Positions 42,610-50,677 of a stretch of 64,000 nucleotides of DNA are shown here, piece by piece. The DNA is from Rhodococcus sp. UNC23MFCrub1.1 (GTDB lineage Bacteria > Actinomycetota > Actinomycetes > Mycobacteriales > Mycobacteriaceae). The notes beneath the pieces were generated by a model. The model saw nothing but the letters and a program-made list of their open reading frames with translations, had not been told where the DNA came from and made no database searches. The position numbers and the translations under genes were made by a program. Position 1 is the stretch's first letter, and the number at the start of each line of letters is the position of its first letter. Location of the stretch: positions 186,001 through 250,000 of the forward strand of contig NZ_JMLQ01000007.1 of NCBI RefSeq assembly GCF_000686025.1, in the 5' to 3' direction.

Positions 42610-42813
42610 TCCTGGGCACTGTTCAGGAACGGCGAGGACCCGTCTCTGCGTGTCGAGCAGTTCACCGCCCGGTCGTGGGGCGATCTCGAGCGGCAGCACC
42701 GTGAGCGCTGGACCGAGTCGGATCACCAGCGGATGACCGAGGCTCTGTCCTACACGGTGACCGGTACGACCGAGAAGGAGGAACACCTGTTCGGCGTACC
42801 GGCCGACCGGTAG
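42610..42813 (+). pseudogene. Detached C-terminal tail of the MFS gene
   Basis: In frame with the MFS gene and directly after its TAG stop, 67 sense codons run to a second TAG at 42811-42813. The translation (SWALFRNGEDPSLRVEQFTA at the start, HLFGVPADR at the end) is what normally finishes MFS_3 proteins with a dimeric alpha/beta-barrel tail. One base change would restore the full protein of about 538 aa. The options are a recent nonsense mutation, a sequencing error or amber readthrough. Bases 42814-42908 hold nothing recognised apart from the next gene's upstream region. Confidence 0.75.
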
Positions 42814-42908
42814 TGCGAGACCCCGGCCGGACGTGACGACCCCCGGTCAGGCGTGCAGGAACCTTGTCGTCATCCACTGATCGGGACCCACGAAACCTGG
42901 AGGTCGCC

Positions 42909-43730
42909 ATGCCCTACATCACCACCACCGACGGAACCGAGATCTACTACACCGAGCAGGGCACCGGAAAGCCCGTGGTGCTGAGCCACGGATGGCCGCT
43001 GTCGTCGGATGCCTGGCAGGTCGAGCTCAAGCTGCTCGCCGACGCCGGCTACCGGGCCATCGCCCACGATCGCCGCGGACACGGCCGGTCGTCCAAGACC
43101 TACACCGGCAACGACATGGACACCTACGCCCGTGACCTCGCCGAGCTCGGCGAGGCTCTGGATCTGCAGGAACTGACGTTGATCGGCCACTCGACCGGCG
43201 GCGGCGAAGTCGTCCGCTACGCCGCCCAGCACGGCGGATCCCGCGTCGCCCGCGTCATCACTGCCGGCGCCGTCCCGCCCATCATGCTGAAGTCGGAGTC
43301 CAACCCGGAGGGCACTCCGATCGAGGCACTGAACGACATCCGCGACGGCGTGCTGACCGACCGCTCGCAGTTCTACCAGGATCTCGCGCAGCCGTTCTTC
43401 GGCGCCAACCGTGACGGCGCCGCGATCTCGCAAGGCGCGATCGACGACTTCTGGCGTCAGGGAATGCTCGTCAACCTCGCTGCCGCCTACGACTGCGTGA
43501 GAGCGTTCTCCGAGACCGACTTCACCGAAGATCTGAAGGCGCTGACGGTCCCGATCTTCATCGCCCAGGGTGACGACGACCAGATCGTCCCCATCGCGGC
43601 GGCGGCCCTGAAGTCCATCGACCTCGTCCGGGACGGCACGTTGAAGGTGTACCCGGGCGCACCGCACGGCATCTACGGCGACTACCAGAAGGCCCTGGAC
43701 GCAGACATTCTCGACTTCCTCGCCCGATGA
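42909..43730 (+). CDS. Alpha/beta hydrolase (non-heme chloroperoxidase/arylesterase type)
   Basis: A 273-aa hydrolase. Oxyanion loop SHGWPLSSDAW, Ser nucleophile in LIGHSTGGGEVVRYAAQHG, Asp in AQGDDDQIVPI and His in YPGAPHGIYGDY form the triad of cofactor-free haloperoxidases/arylesterases. FWRQGMLVNLAAAYDCVRAFSETDF is the family cap region. It is cytoplasmic; esterase or perhydrolase activity is likely. It overlaps the VOC gene by ATGA. Confidence 0.9.
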   Translation: MPYITTTDGTEIYYTEQGTGKPVVLSHGWPLSSDAWQVELKLLADAGYRAIAHDRRGHGRSSKTYTGNDMDTYARDLAELGEALDLQELTLIGHSTGGGEVVRYAAQHGGSRVARVITAGAVPPIMLKSESNPEGTPIEALNDIRDGVLTDRSQFYQDLAQPFFGANRDGAAISQGAIDDFWRQGMLVNLAAAYDCVRAFSETDFTEDLKALTVPIFIAQGDDDQIVPIAAAALKSIDLVRDGTLKVYPGAPHGIYGDYQKALDADILDFLAR

Positions 43731-44113
43731 CCACTCCCCTCGCCCTCGGGCCCGTCGGCAACGTCTTCTACTTCGTCGACGACCTCGAGGCCGCAGTCGA
43801 GTGGTACTCCGCCCGGCTGGGTCGCACACCGATCCAGCGGGGCGGGGCACTGGTGGCCTACGACATCGACGGGGTGCGGCTCACGCTGCACGAGAACGAC
43901 GACTACAACTCGTCCGGGCCGGCCGGAGTCTCCGCCTACTGGACCGTGACCGACGTGGATGCGATCGTCGCGGACTGGACAGCCCACGGAGCGGTTGCAC
44001 ACCGGGGACCCAAGACGGTCTTCACCGGTGAACGGCTGTGCCAGCTGCTCGATCCGTTCGGCAATCTGTTCTCGGTGCGACAGGCTACTGCGCAGACGAG
44101 TGTCGACGGCTAG
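43727..44113 (+). CDS. VOC-family (glyoxalase/bleomycin-resistance-like) protein
   Basis: A 128-aa vicinal-oxygen-chelate fold protein: NVFYFVDDLEAAVEWYSARLGRTP opens the first beta-alpha-beta3 module and TGERLCQLLDPFGNLFSV closes the second. Metal ligands of the family are expected at the start of module strands. The start overlaps the hydrolase stop. A strong terminator lies 20 bp after the stop, ending this two-gene operon. The substrate is unknown. Confidence 0.83.
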   Translation: MTTPLALGPVGNVFYFVDDLEAAVEWYSARLGRTPIQRGGALVAYDIDGVRLTLHENDDYNSSGPAGVSAYWTVTDVDAIVADWTAHGAVAHRGPKTVFTGERLCQLLDPFGNLFSVRQATAQTSVDG

Positions 44114-44133
44114 GACAGGGGATCAGAGATCGA

Positions 44134-44166
44134 AAAAGCGGCCACGTATATCGCGTGGCCGCTTTT
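44134..44166 (+). terminator. Rho-independent terminator after the hydrolase/VOC operon
   Basis: AAAAGCGGCCACG (44134-44146), a 7-nt loop TATATCG, then CGTGGCCGCTTTT (44154-44166): a perfect 13-bp stem with A and T tracts at both sides, so it could act in both directions. It lies 20 bp after the VOC stop codon and marks the left edge of the lower-GC segment. Confidence 0.85.
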
Positions 44167-44176
44167 CTGAACTGTG

Positions 44177-44217
44177 TGGAGCCGCGAATCGAACTCTTGA
44201 CCTTTTCTTTACGAGAA
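44177..44217 (-). other. tRNA-3'-end-like fragment, possible attachment-site remnant
   Basis: Read on the minus strand the segment gives CTCGTAAAGAAAAGGTC, then AAGAGTTCGATTCGCGGCTCCA. It resembles an anticodon loop with CGT, a variable region, GTTCGATTC (T-loop consensus) and a 3' acceptor ending in CCA. However, the T-stem does not pair, and no matching 5' half (TGGAGCC) is found within about 70 bp. It is therefore not a functional tRNA. A partial tRNA at the border of a low-GC patch is typical of integration by site-specific recombination. Confidence 0.3.
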
Positions 44218-44659
44218 CGACGATAGACGTTCAGGCGGGTTCATCTGAGGTTGCGAAACACCGCCTGAACTGCGACAACCGTCCGTGCCGGTGCACGACG
44301 GTTCACGGCCGTTCGTACCGACACGTGTCACTGTCGTGGCATCGAGGAAAGTGTCGAGCGGGTCCTGAGTCCTGGGGCTCGGACACGAACCGCCGTCAGA
44401 TAACCGTTGCGATCGACGATGGCACGCCCCGGTCGGTGTCGCTGGCCGACCGAGTGCGCGCACCCTTGCGCATCCAGCAAACGTGTTGGGGCAATGTCGA
44501 CCGCCGCGCCGCGCCCGCTGGACGAACCGGGCCGCCAAAGGTCGGGTGCGCCACCGCAGCCGCACGAAAGCAGGACCCCGAACGATGCTCGAAAGGACCG
44601 AGCGCCCGGTGTCGGCACAATGAGAGACGCGACGTCGGACCGGGCCTCTAGGGACACGT
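44218..44659. other. 442 bp with no supported gene
   Basis: Open frames here lack codon bias and recognisable domains. The only structure noticed is a hairpin-capable inverted repeat, TTCAGGCGG (44230-44238) with CCGCCTGAA (44261-44269), shortly after the tRNA-like fragment. It separates the terminated hydrolase/VOC operon from the convergent ATPase remnant. Confidence 0.5.
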
Positions 44660-46491
44660 CTACGAATGGCTCACTCTACCGACTGCTTGGTCGATCACTT
44701 TTCCCAGTGCTTGCATCGCCGCCACCTTTGGTTGGTGGGCAACAACGGCATTGACAAAGTCAGCAGCGTTGCTAATCACCGTGTGTTTAGAGACGAACTC
44801 TCCGATGATGTACTTCCCTCGAACCATGGTCCATAGGTCAGGAAGCGCCTTCTGCCACGCCGCTTCCCCTTCTGCGATGGCACCTTCGATAGTTGCGGCA
44901 TCTGCCTGAACACGTGTTTGGGCAGCGACGCCGCGCAGATTGGAAAGGGCGTCGCCACCGCGCGGGGATGGCCAAATGATCGATACACGCTCACGCAGAA
45001 CGCGCTGCGCGTACTCCGCAATCGCGTTGTCTTTGTGCGCGAGAAGCATGTCATCGAGAACTCGCCGTGTCGAGGGCAGATCAGGACACGTTGCAGGTTT
45101 GAGGAGTTTGCCCTCGATAGCTTTGCCGAGAAACGCGTCATCCTGAAGCAACACGCCCTCTACGTCAGCAGCCGGCCACACATGCACTTGCGTCGCGATG
45201 CTCGGCGACGGCGCAGCGGCCCGGACATCGGCATCAACCACCCCAACGATCGGAAGATCGTACCGAGACAGTGACGCCACCAAGCTGAGGACCTGGCGGC
45301 GGCCTCCCGCATCTTGAATTGCGTTGGAGGCCACCGACGGTAGGAGTAGCGGGATGATGGAAGCATCGAAGCTGCCTTCGGTGAGAAGAAGCACCTCAGA
45401 CTGGGTGAGAGTGCTGGCATGGAAGCCTGCCTCTCGATAGAGGTCCAGTCGGTCGGACTCCGTCTCGACCAACTGCGGAGGCTTTGTGTGACTGAGGCGG
45501 ACGATGGCGGATGGGGTAATTGAGTCGGAATCGCGGGACTATGGGTGGCTACAAGCATGCGGCCGTGTTCGCCGAGACCGGGCCGGAGCGCTTTAAGCAG
45601 GCGGGTGCTCAACGCCGGATGCAGGTATGCGTCTGGTTCGTCGATGACAACGAAGCTTCGACCCTCACCTGCACGAAAGACGCGGCTGATCACGATGAGG
45701 GCTTGCCGCTCACCGCTCGAAAGGTCGTTAACCGAGTGGGTGGAACCGTCCGCGAGTCCTATTCGAAGTGCGGAACTGTGCTCTGCGGTGAGGGGTAATA
45801 GTTGCTTCGGGTGCAGCAGCTCATCGACGGCGGCCTTGAACGAGTCCCACCGAGACGGGGTTGTCTTCACACTGGGTTGATTCCCCGATAGTGCGCCTTG
45901 AATGCAGAGTGCTGATGCGTAGGACTCGAACTCCGAGTCATCGAGTCGAGCAAAGTTGTTTCGAGTTTCCTGGAGCTTCGCGACGGTGACATCATCGCTG
46001 AGTTGTGTGAGATCAACTCCTACTGAGTTCGGCGGTGCCAGCCGCCGTTCCGCTGGCAGGTAAACGAGGTTCAGGCTGGGTTGGAGCTTGAGTACTTCGC
46101 TGCTGCGCGTCATATACTCCAACGTGAATTCGTTCACGTTGGGCGTGATGGTATGCCCGGCTAACGGTTTGGATTGGGCGGTGTAAATCGCTTCGGGCGG
46201 AACGGGACCTTCATGGTCGCCCCAGCCAGATTGGATGCGGAATTGATCTAGGACGTCCCGCTCGGCGTCGGAGAACGTAACAGTGACCTCGACAGTCGCG
46301 TCCATATCGGGGTTGCGTGGAGCTGGCATGGACCTGTTCCATGGGATCAGCATGCAAGCGAGCAACTTCGACTTTCCTGTGCCGTTGGCTCCAGCCAGTG
46401 CCGCAACCTGCGCGTCGGGGATGTCTGTCGTTCCGTCATGGAGGCCCGCGATGTTGGTCGTGGCCACCCGAGTGATTCTCACAGGACCCAC
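44660..46491 (-). pseudogene. AAA ATPase with TOPRIM/DUF4435-like C-terminus (OLD-like), frameshifted
   Basis: The N-terminal frame (46491 down to about 45535) encodes an ABC/SMC-type ATPase: Walker A AGANGTGKSKLLA near residue 33, signature DLSSGERQALIVIS, Walker B FVVIDEPDAYLHPAL and H-loop VATHSPAI. Right after ATHSP the natural continuation, SAIVRLSHTKPPQLVETESD, is in the -1 frame and runs to the stop at 44660 with TOPRIM-like LLLTEGSFDASII and VVDADV. Restoring one C in the CCC (plus-strand GGG 45535-45537) joins the frames into about 610 aa. OLD-type ATPase-nucleases act in phage defence or DNA repair. GC is low for the window (33 of 60 bases at 45361-45420), suggesting transfer. Alternatives: sequencing error, or two expressed pieces. 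Confidence 0.75.
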
Positions 46492-46958
46492 TTTGGCACG
46501 CAGCTGCGCCTAAGTGCTCGTTCGAACAGCGGCGTGTCCACCGCCCGTATGACCGTTGAAACCCACCGCGACGCACAGGAAGGCAGAAGGCGACCATTTC
46601 CCGTTGCCAAGAATGAACCCGCCCGCCACCGCACGGTACGCATCGCACGGATGGTAATTCCAGGACCCATCGCGTCGGCGTGGCTCGAGGGCCACCTCGG
46701 TCACCCGGTCGCAAGGGCGGGTCTGGCTTGGCCGCGGCCGGCGGTTTGGAGTATCCGTCACAATCGGGGGAATGTTGTTTGCAGACCTAGCGAGCGCCGG
46801 AGTTCCGTTTAGTCATAATACTATTATCGGCAATGATTATCACTGTCGGAACCTACGTTCGATGCTCGCGCCACTAAGCAGCTCGGCAAGCGTCTCCGGG
46901 AAGATCTGTCCTGCAGGTCGTACCTCGACGAGGGTGGTGTTCCACGCCGGAGCCTCGA
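46492..46958. other. Island right border, 467 bp without an intact gene
   Basis: An 83-codon minus-strand frame (46510-46761, containing WNYHPCDAYRAVAGG) is a weak candidate gene with no family and atypical codon use. At 46811-46852 the sequence becomes AT-rich for this genome and includes ATAATA-C-TATTAT (46815-46827), a small dyad that could be a promoter or a recombination scar. A coding-like fragment follows at 46840-46955 (listed separately). Confidence 0.45.
46840..46955 (-). pseudogene. Unidentified gene fragment (C-terminal remnant)
   Basis: On the minus strand, just after the thioesterase stop, codons 46955-46840 read EAPAWNTTLVEVRPAGQIFP, then ETLAELLSGASIERRFRQ and a TGA. The codon choice is GC-biased and the peptide looks like the folded end of a protein, but no start codon or upstream domain belongs to it. 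It is probably the tail of a gene truncated when the neighbouring low-GC segment was inserted. The parent family is not recognised. Confidence 0.3.
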
Positions 46959-47897
46959 TTAGCTCTCGGTGATGATGCCTTGCTGAACGACCGTAGCCAC
47001 CAATCCGCCGTGCTCGTTGAAGATTCTCCCCTCTGCCAGACCGGATCTGGGGGTGTTCGAGCTGGAGTTCTGGACGTACAGGTACCAGTCTCCCGAGCGG
47101 ACGTCGCGGTGAAACCACAGATTGTGGTCGATGCTCGCAGTGCGCATCATGTGTGCACGTTCGAGGTCCCCGCGCGCGTGACTGATCACGGGGAGCAATG
47201 AGCGATCGCTGGCGAATGCGAGGACCGCCCTGTGAGTGTTCTGGTCTGTGCCCGCGGCGGGGGCTGTGCGAAACCAGAATCGGCGATCGTCGGTCGTGCC
47301 GTCGATGTACCTGATGTCCACCGGCCGCGAGGCGGTCTGCCAGTTCTCTCGCGCGGGCAGTTTGATGCCATCCGCAGGTAACTCGAGGAGCCGCCGACGA
47401 TGCACTGGTTCCACGGAGTCCGGTGGCGGCACAGCGGGTGCCGGCGAGGCCGCCGTATTGTCTGGTCTTCCTGCCGCATCGGGTGTGCAGAAGGACAACG
47501 ACAGCCGTGCCAGTTCCCGCTCCGCCTGGATCACGGAGACCTCGCGGATCGAGAACGACCCCCCATCTCGCACCGTTGTGACGTCGTACTGCAGGCGCCT
47601 GGTGTGAGTTCCTGTCCGGAGAAAATAGGCATGCAACGAATTCACCACTCGTGCCGGGTCGTCGACCGTCGCCGCGGAGGCGAGTATCGCTTGAGCGACC
47701 AGGTGACCGCCGAAGGTTCGTTGTTCGAACCCCCGGACGGGATACCCGACGTAACGAGAGGTGGTGACCTCGACGTCGGTCCTCTCGCTCAAAGGCTCCG
47801 CCTCGATTGCGAGGCGCCGGGTCAACGACTCGTGGTTGATCACGCCTGGTACCGACGTGTCGTCCCCATCGACGAAGAGCTCAACTTCACCAGCCAT
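46959..47897 (-). CDS. Acyl-CoA thioesterase II (TesB-like)
   Basis: A 312-aa double-hotdog thioesterase. RYVGYPVRGFEQRTFGGHLVAQAILASAATV is the first hotdog helix with the FGG motif; SLHAYFLRTGTH is the typical strand after it. The second hotdog includes DRSLLPVISHA and ASIDHNLWFHRDVRSGDWYLYVQNS, where the Asp and Thr/Ser-Gln catalytic network is expected. It hydrolyses acyl-CoAs to free acids. The ATG at 47897 lies 7 bp from a GntR-type operator (47905-47930) shared in form with the GntR gene at 61224. Confidence 0.87.
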   Translation of the reverse strand: MAGEVELFVDGDDTSVPGVINHESLTRRLAIEAEPLSERTDVEVTTSRYVGYPVRGFEQRTFGGHLVAQAILASAATVDDPARVVNSLHAYFLRTGTHTRRLQYDVTTVRDGGSFSIREVSVIQAERELARLSLSFCTPDAAGRPDNTAASPAPAVPPPDSVEPVHRRRLLELPADGIKLPARENWQTASRPVDIRYIDGTTDDRRFWFRTAPAAGTDQNTHRAVLAFASDRSLLPVISHARGDLERAHMMRTASIDHNLWFHRDVRSGDWYLYVQNSSSNTPRSGLAEGRIFNEHGGLVATVVQQGIITES

Positions 47898-47904
47898 GTT
47901 GATA

Positions 47905-47930
47905 GACAGTACTCTATAGAGTGTGTAACG
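47905..47930 (-). promoter_or_regulatory. TCTATAGA operator, thioesterase / CoA-ligase divergent region
   Basis: The minus strand reads CGTTACACA-C-TCTATAGA-G-T-AC-TGTC across these 26 bp. It matches 22 of 26 positions of the element at 61095-61120, in the same orientation relative to the downstream gene. The core extends to a perfect 12-bp palindrome ACTCTATAGAGT (47911-47922). It is located 8 bp before the thioesterase ATG and 83 bp before the CoA-ligase ATG, so it may control both. Confidence 0.65.
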
Positions 47931-48012
47931 TAGATCATGTTGGCCGTTTGGTGTGGTCCCTCCCACCGCGGCTCGCCGTCCTTCGACCGTCGCGCTCCCA
48001 GGAGTTGAGCCC

Positions 48013-50169
48013 ATGAACGAACACCATGCCGACCACGCCCCCAGGTCGTTCGCCCAGCGAGTGATCGACCCGAAGTCGATCGCCATCGTCGGGGCATCGG
48101 ACGATCCGAAGAAGACCACGGCTCGCCCGCAGCAGTTCCTGGCTCAGGCGGGGTACGCCGGCAACGCGTATTTCATCAACCCGCGCCGCGAGACGGTGCA
48201 GGGGGCCAAGGCGTGGCCGAGCCTGTCCTCGCTCCCCGAGGTGCCTGAGCATGTCTACATCATGACCGGCGCGGAGGCAGCCATAGCAGCCGTCGAGGAG
48301 TGCGCGCAGCTGGGAGTCACCGCCGCCACAGTTCTGTCGTCCGGGTTCGCGGAGGACGGACTCGAGGGCGTCGAACGCGAGGATCGTCTCCGCGCAGCGG
48401 CAGCGAAGGGCGACGTCCGAGTCATCGGCCCGAGCAGCCTGGGCGTGGTCAACCCGCGCACGGGCGTGATGCTCACGGGTAATGCAGCATTCGGCGAACC
48501 GGACATCCCCGCCGGCGGCGTGTTCGTCGCATCCCAGTCCGGCAGTGTCATCGGCTCGCTGGTGAGCAGGGCTCGTGGCCGAGGTATCGGATTCGCAGGG
48601 CTGGTGTCCACCGGCGGCGAGGCAGACCTGTCGCTCGGTGCTCTGTGCGAGTCGATGGTCGACGATCCCGGTGTCACCTCGTTCGCTCTGTTCCTCGAAT
48701 CGCTGCGCCACTCCGAAGATCTCGCCTCGTTCGCGCAGGCGGCCGCCGCGGCAGGCAAGCCCGTTGCGGTGTACAAGCTCGGCCGCTCCGATGAAGCCGC
48801 CGCCCTGTCGGTGTCGCATACAGGAGCCCTGGCCGGCGAAGACAGCGAGTCCGAAGCATTCTTCCGCGCCTGCGGCTTCGCTCGGGTCTACAACTTCGAA
48901 TCCCTCGTCGAGGCTCCAGGACTCCTCCTGCGCGTCCCCGTCTCCCCCACACCCGTCTCCCCCCGAGTCGGCGTCGTCACCACCACCGGCGGCGGTGCCG
49001 CGATCATGGTCGACCAGCTCGCACTGCGCGGACTCACCATCGCCGGACCCAGCGAGGAACTGGTCTCGACCATGGCCGAGCGGGGCGCGACCATTCCCCA
49101 CAGCCTCATCGCGGACCTCGGTCTCGCCGGAGCCCGACACGACATCGTCACTGCTGCACTGGATGCGATGCAGGACAGCGGCGAGTTCGACCTGATCGTG
49201 TTCGTGATCGGATCTTCCGCCAGACTCAATCCCGAACTCGCAGTGCAGGCCATCTCGGAGCGCGGCGACCACGCCGTACCGATCGTGGCGTTCGCACTTC
49301 CCGAAGCGCCGGATGCTGCAGCGCTTCTGAACGAGTCGGGCGTGCCGGCCTTCCGCACCCCGGAGTCGTGCGCCGACGTCGTCGCGGCCACCTACGGCCG
49401 CGTCCCGGCCACCATCGGCAACGGCGCCCGGTTCGCCGTGGACGCAGCGGCACCGACCGCGGTTCTCGACGAGAAGGCGTCCGGCGAACTCCTCGCGTCA
49501 CTGGGTGTCGAGTTCTGCCCCTCCGTAGCCGTCGAGATCGCCACCATCGACGACACATTCGACATTCCCTTCACCTACCCGGTCGTGGTGAAAGTCCTGT
49601 CCGACCAAATTCCGCACAAGAGCGATGTCGGCGGTGTGGTCCTGAATGTGCACGACGCCCGCGGGGTGCGTGACGCAGCGCGGTCCATCGTGGACAACGT
49701 GGCGCGGCACGAGCCCGGCGTCGTCGTCGACCGCGTCCTCGTGCAGCAGATGGCGCCCCGGGGCCTGGCCGACGCGCTCGTCGGATACCGCGTCAGTGCC
49801 GACGTCGGTCCGCTGGTCGTCCTGTCCACGGGAGGCGTTCTCGCCGAGATCTTCGCGGATTCCTCGATCCGCCTGGCACCGGTCGACACGGCCACCGCAC
49901 GGGAGATGATCGGCGAGGTCAAGGGCTTGTCGGTGGTCACGGGATATCGCGGGCTGCCCGAGGGCGACCTGGAAGCGCTCGTCGCCACGATCGTCGCCGT
50001 GTCGGAGCTCGCCGTCTCCCATACGGTCGTCCTCGAAGCCGAGATCAATCCGGTGTCCATCCGCCTCGCCGGCGACGGTGTGGTCGCCCTGGATGCACTT
50101 GTTCGCCGGGTCTCCTCGTCCGACCGTGTCGAGCCGGCCGCAGAGACGGCATCCGCGGCGTTGCACTGA
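48013..50169 (+). CDS. NDP-forming acyl-CoA synthetase (acetate-CoA ligase type, fused subunits)
   Basis: A 718-aa ligase. Residues about 15-470 form the CoA-binding and ligase-CoA parts (DPKSIAIVGASDDPKKTTARP, then IGPSSLGVVNPRTGVMLT and the phospho-histidine region SHTGALAGEDSESEAFFRACGF). Residues about 490-700 form the ATP-grasp domain (FTYPVVVKVLSDQIPHKSDVGGVVLN). It converts an organic acid, CoA and NTP to acyl-CoA, NDP and phosphate. The ATG at 48013 follows CCAGGAGTTG. It is divergent from the thioesterase, with a terminator after the stop. Confidence 0.92.
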   Translation: MNEHHADHAPRSFAQRVIDPKSIAIVGASDDPKKTTARPQQFLAQAGYAGNAYFINPRRETVQGAKAWPSLSSLPEVPEHVYIMTGAEAAIAAVEECAQLGVTAATVLSSGFAEDGLEGVEREDRLRAAAAKGDVRVIGPSSLGVVNPRTGVMLTGNAAFGEPDIPAGGVFVASQSGSVIGSLVSRARGRGIGFAGLVSTGGEADLSLGALCESMVDDPGVTSFALFLESLRHSEDLASFAQAAAAAGKPVAVYKLGRSDEAAALSVSHTGALAGEDSESEAFFRACGFARVYNFESLVEAPGLLLRVPVSPTPVSPRVGVVTTTGGGAAIMVDQLALRGLTIAGPSEELVSTMAERGATIPHSLIADLGLAGARHDIVTAALDAMQDSGEFDLIVFVIGSSARLNPELAVQAISERGDHAVPIVAFALPEAPDAAALLNESGVPAFRTPESCADVVAATYGRVPATIGNGARFAVDAAAPTAVLDEKASGELLASLGVEFCPSVAVEIATIDDTFDIPFTYPVVVKVLSDQIPHKSDVGGVVLNVHDARGVRDAARSIVDNVARHEPGVVVDRVLVQQMAPRGLADALVGYRVSADVGPLVVLSTGGVLAEIFADSSIRLAPVDTATAREMIGEVKGLSVVTGYRGLPEGDLEALVATIVAVSELAVSHTVVLEAEINPVSIRLAGDGVVALDALVRRVSSSDRVEPAAETASAALH

Positions 50170-50180
50170 CATCGAACGCC

Positions 50181-50215
50181 GTCGGCCCCGAACCCGTCCG
50201 GGTTTCGGGGCCGAC
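50181..50215 (+). terminator. Terminator after the NDP-forming CoA synthetase
   Basis: GTCGGCCCCGAACCC (50181-50195), loop GTCC, GGGTTTCGGGGCCGAC (50200-50215): a long GC stem with one bulged base, beginning 11 bp after the stop codon. There is no U-tract, which is normal for high-GC actinobacterial terminators. Confidence 0.7.
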
Positions 50216-50231
50216 GTGCAAGATTCGAGCC

Positions 50232-50650
50232 TCAGAACTCGAAGAGCTCGGACGGGTTGTCCACCGACAGCTTCTGTCGAGCCGAAGCGTGCAGGTGAGT
50301 GCGCCGAGTCTGCTGACACGTCAGGTGCTGCTGAGCTCGAACCAGACGTTGCCTGTGTCGAGCAACGACAGGGTGGACTGGACGGATGTGCTGCCCGGAC
50401 CCTCGGCGAGATCCACGCGTCCCGGATGGGTCGATCACGACCCGAACGGGGATTCGTGAGATGACGTCGTGGCGGTTCGCGGCCCCGGTGCCAGACACGT
50501 GACCTCGTTGTGCAAACGGCACGACATTCTCCGCAAGAAGAATGTCGTCGTCAGTGGGGGGCGGCCCCAGGTGCAACACGGATCAGAGCCGCATTCCGCG
50601 CACGCCTTGTCGGGAAGTCGTGGGAGACCGGCGGGCGGCATTGACAACCG
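50232..50650 (-). pseudogene. Decayed amidohydrolase_2 family gene
   Basis: Minus-strand pieces of a TIM-barrel amidohydrolase follow each other in different frames: FPTRRARNAALIRVAPGAAP (about 50634-50560), DDILLAENVVPFAQ and ISRIPVRVVID (frame of 50232), RVDLAEGPGSTS through LLDTGNVWFELSS (shifted frame), and the C-terminal LSVDNPSELFEF back in the first frame, ending at 50232. The family pattern P-V-R-x-V-I-D-H-x-G then N-V-W-x-x-L-S is recognisable; the DH metal site is lost and about 100 codons before the C-terminus are deleted. It lies between the CoA synthetase and the SDR of the catabolic locus. Confidence 0.65.
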
Positions 50651-50677
50651 TCGTTCTGGTTCGTCCCGTTGCTGCGG

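Noticed and set aside
44177..44260. A functional tRNA gene on the minus strand
   Set aside because: There is no 5' acceptor strand complementary to GGCTCCA and the T-stem does not pair.
44660..46491. A complete Gabija- or retron-type defence operon around the OLD-like ATPase
   Set aside because: No UvrD-like helicase, reverse transcriptase or second defence gene lies beside it; only the single frameshifted ATPase is present.
46510..46761. An 83-codon minus-strand gene
   Set aside because: No family, atypical codon use and no ribosome-binding site; mentioned only as part of the gap description.
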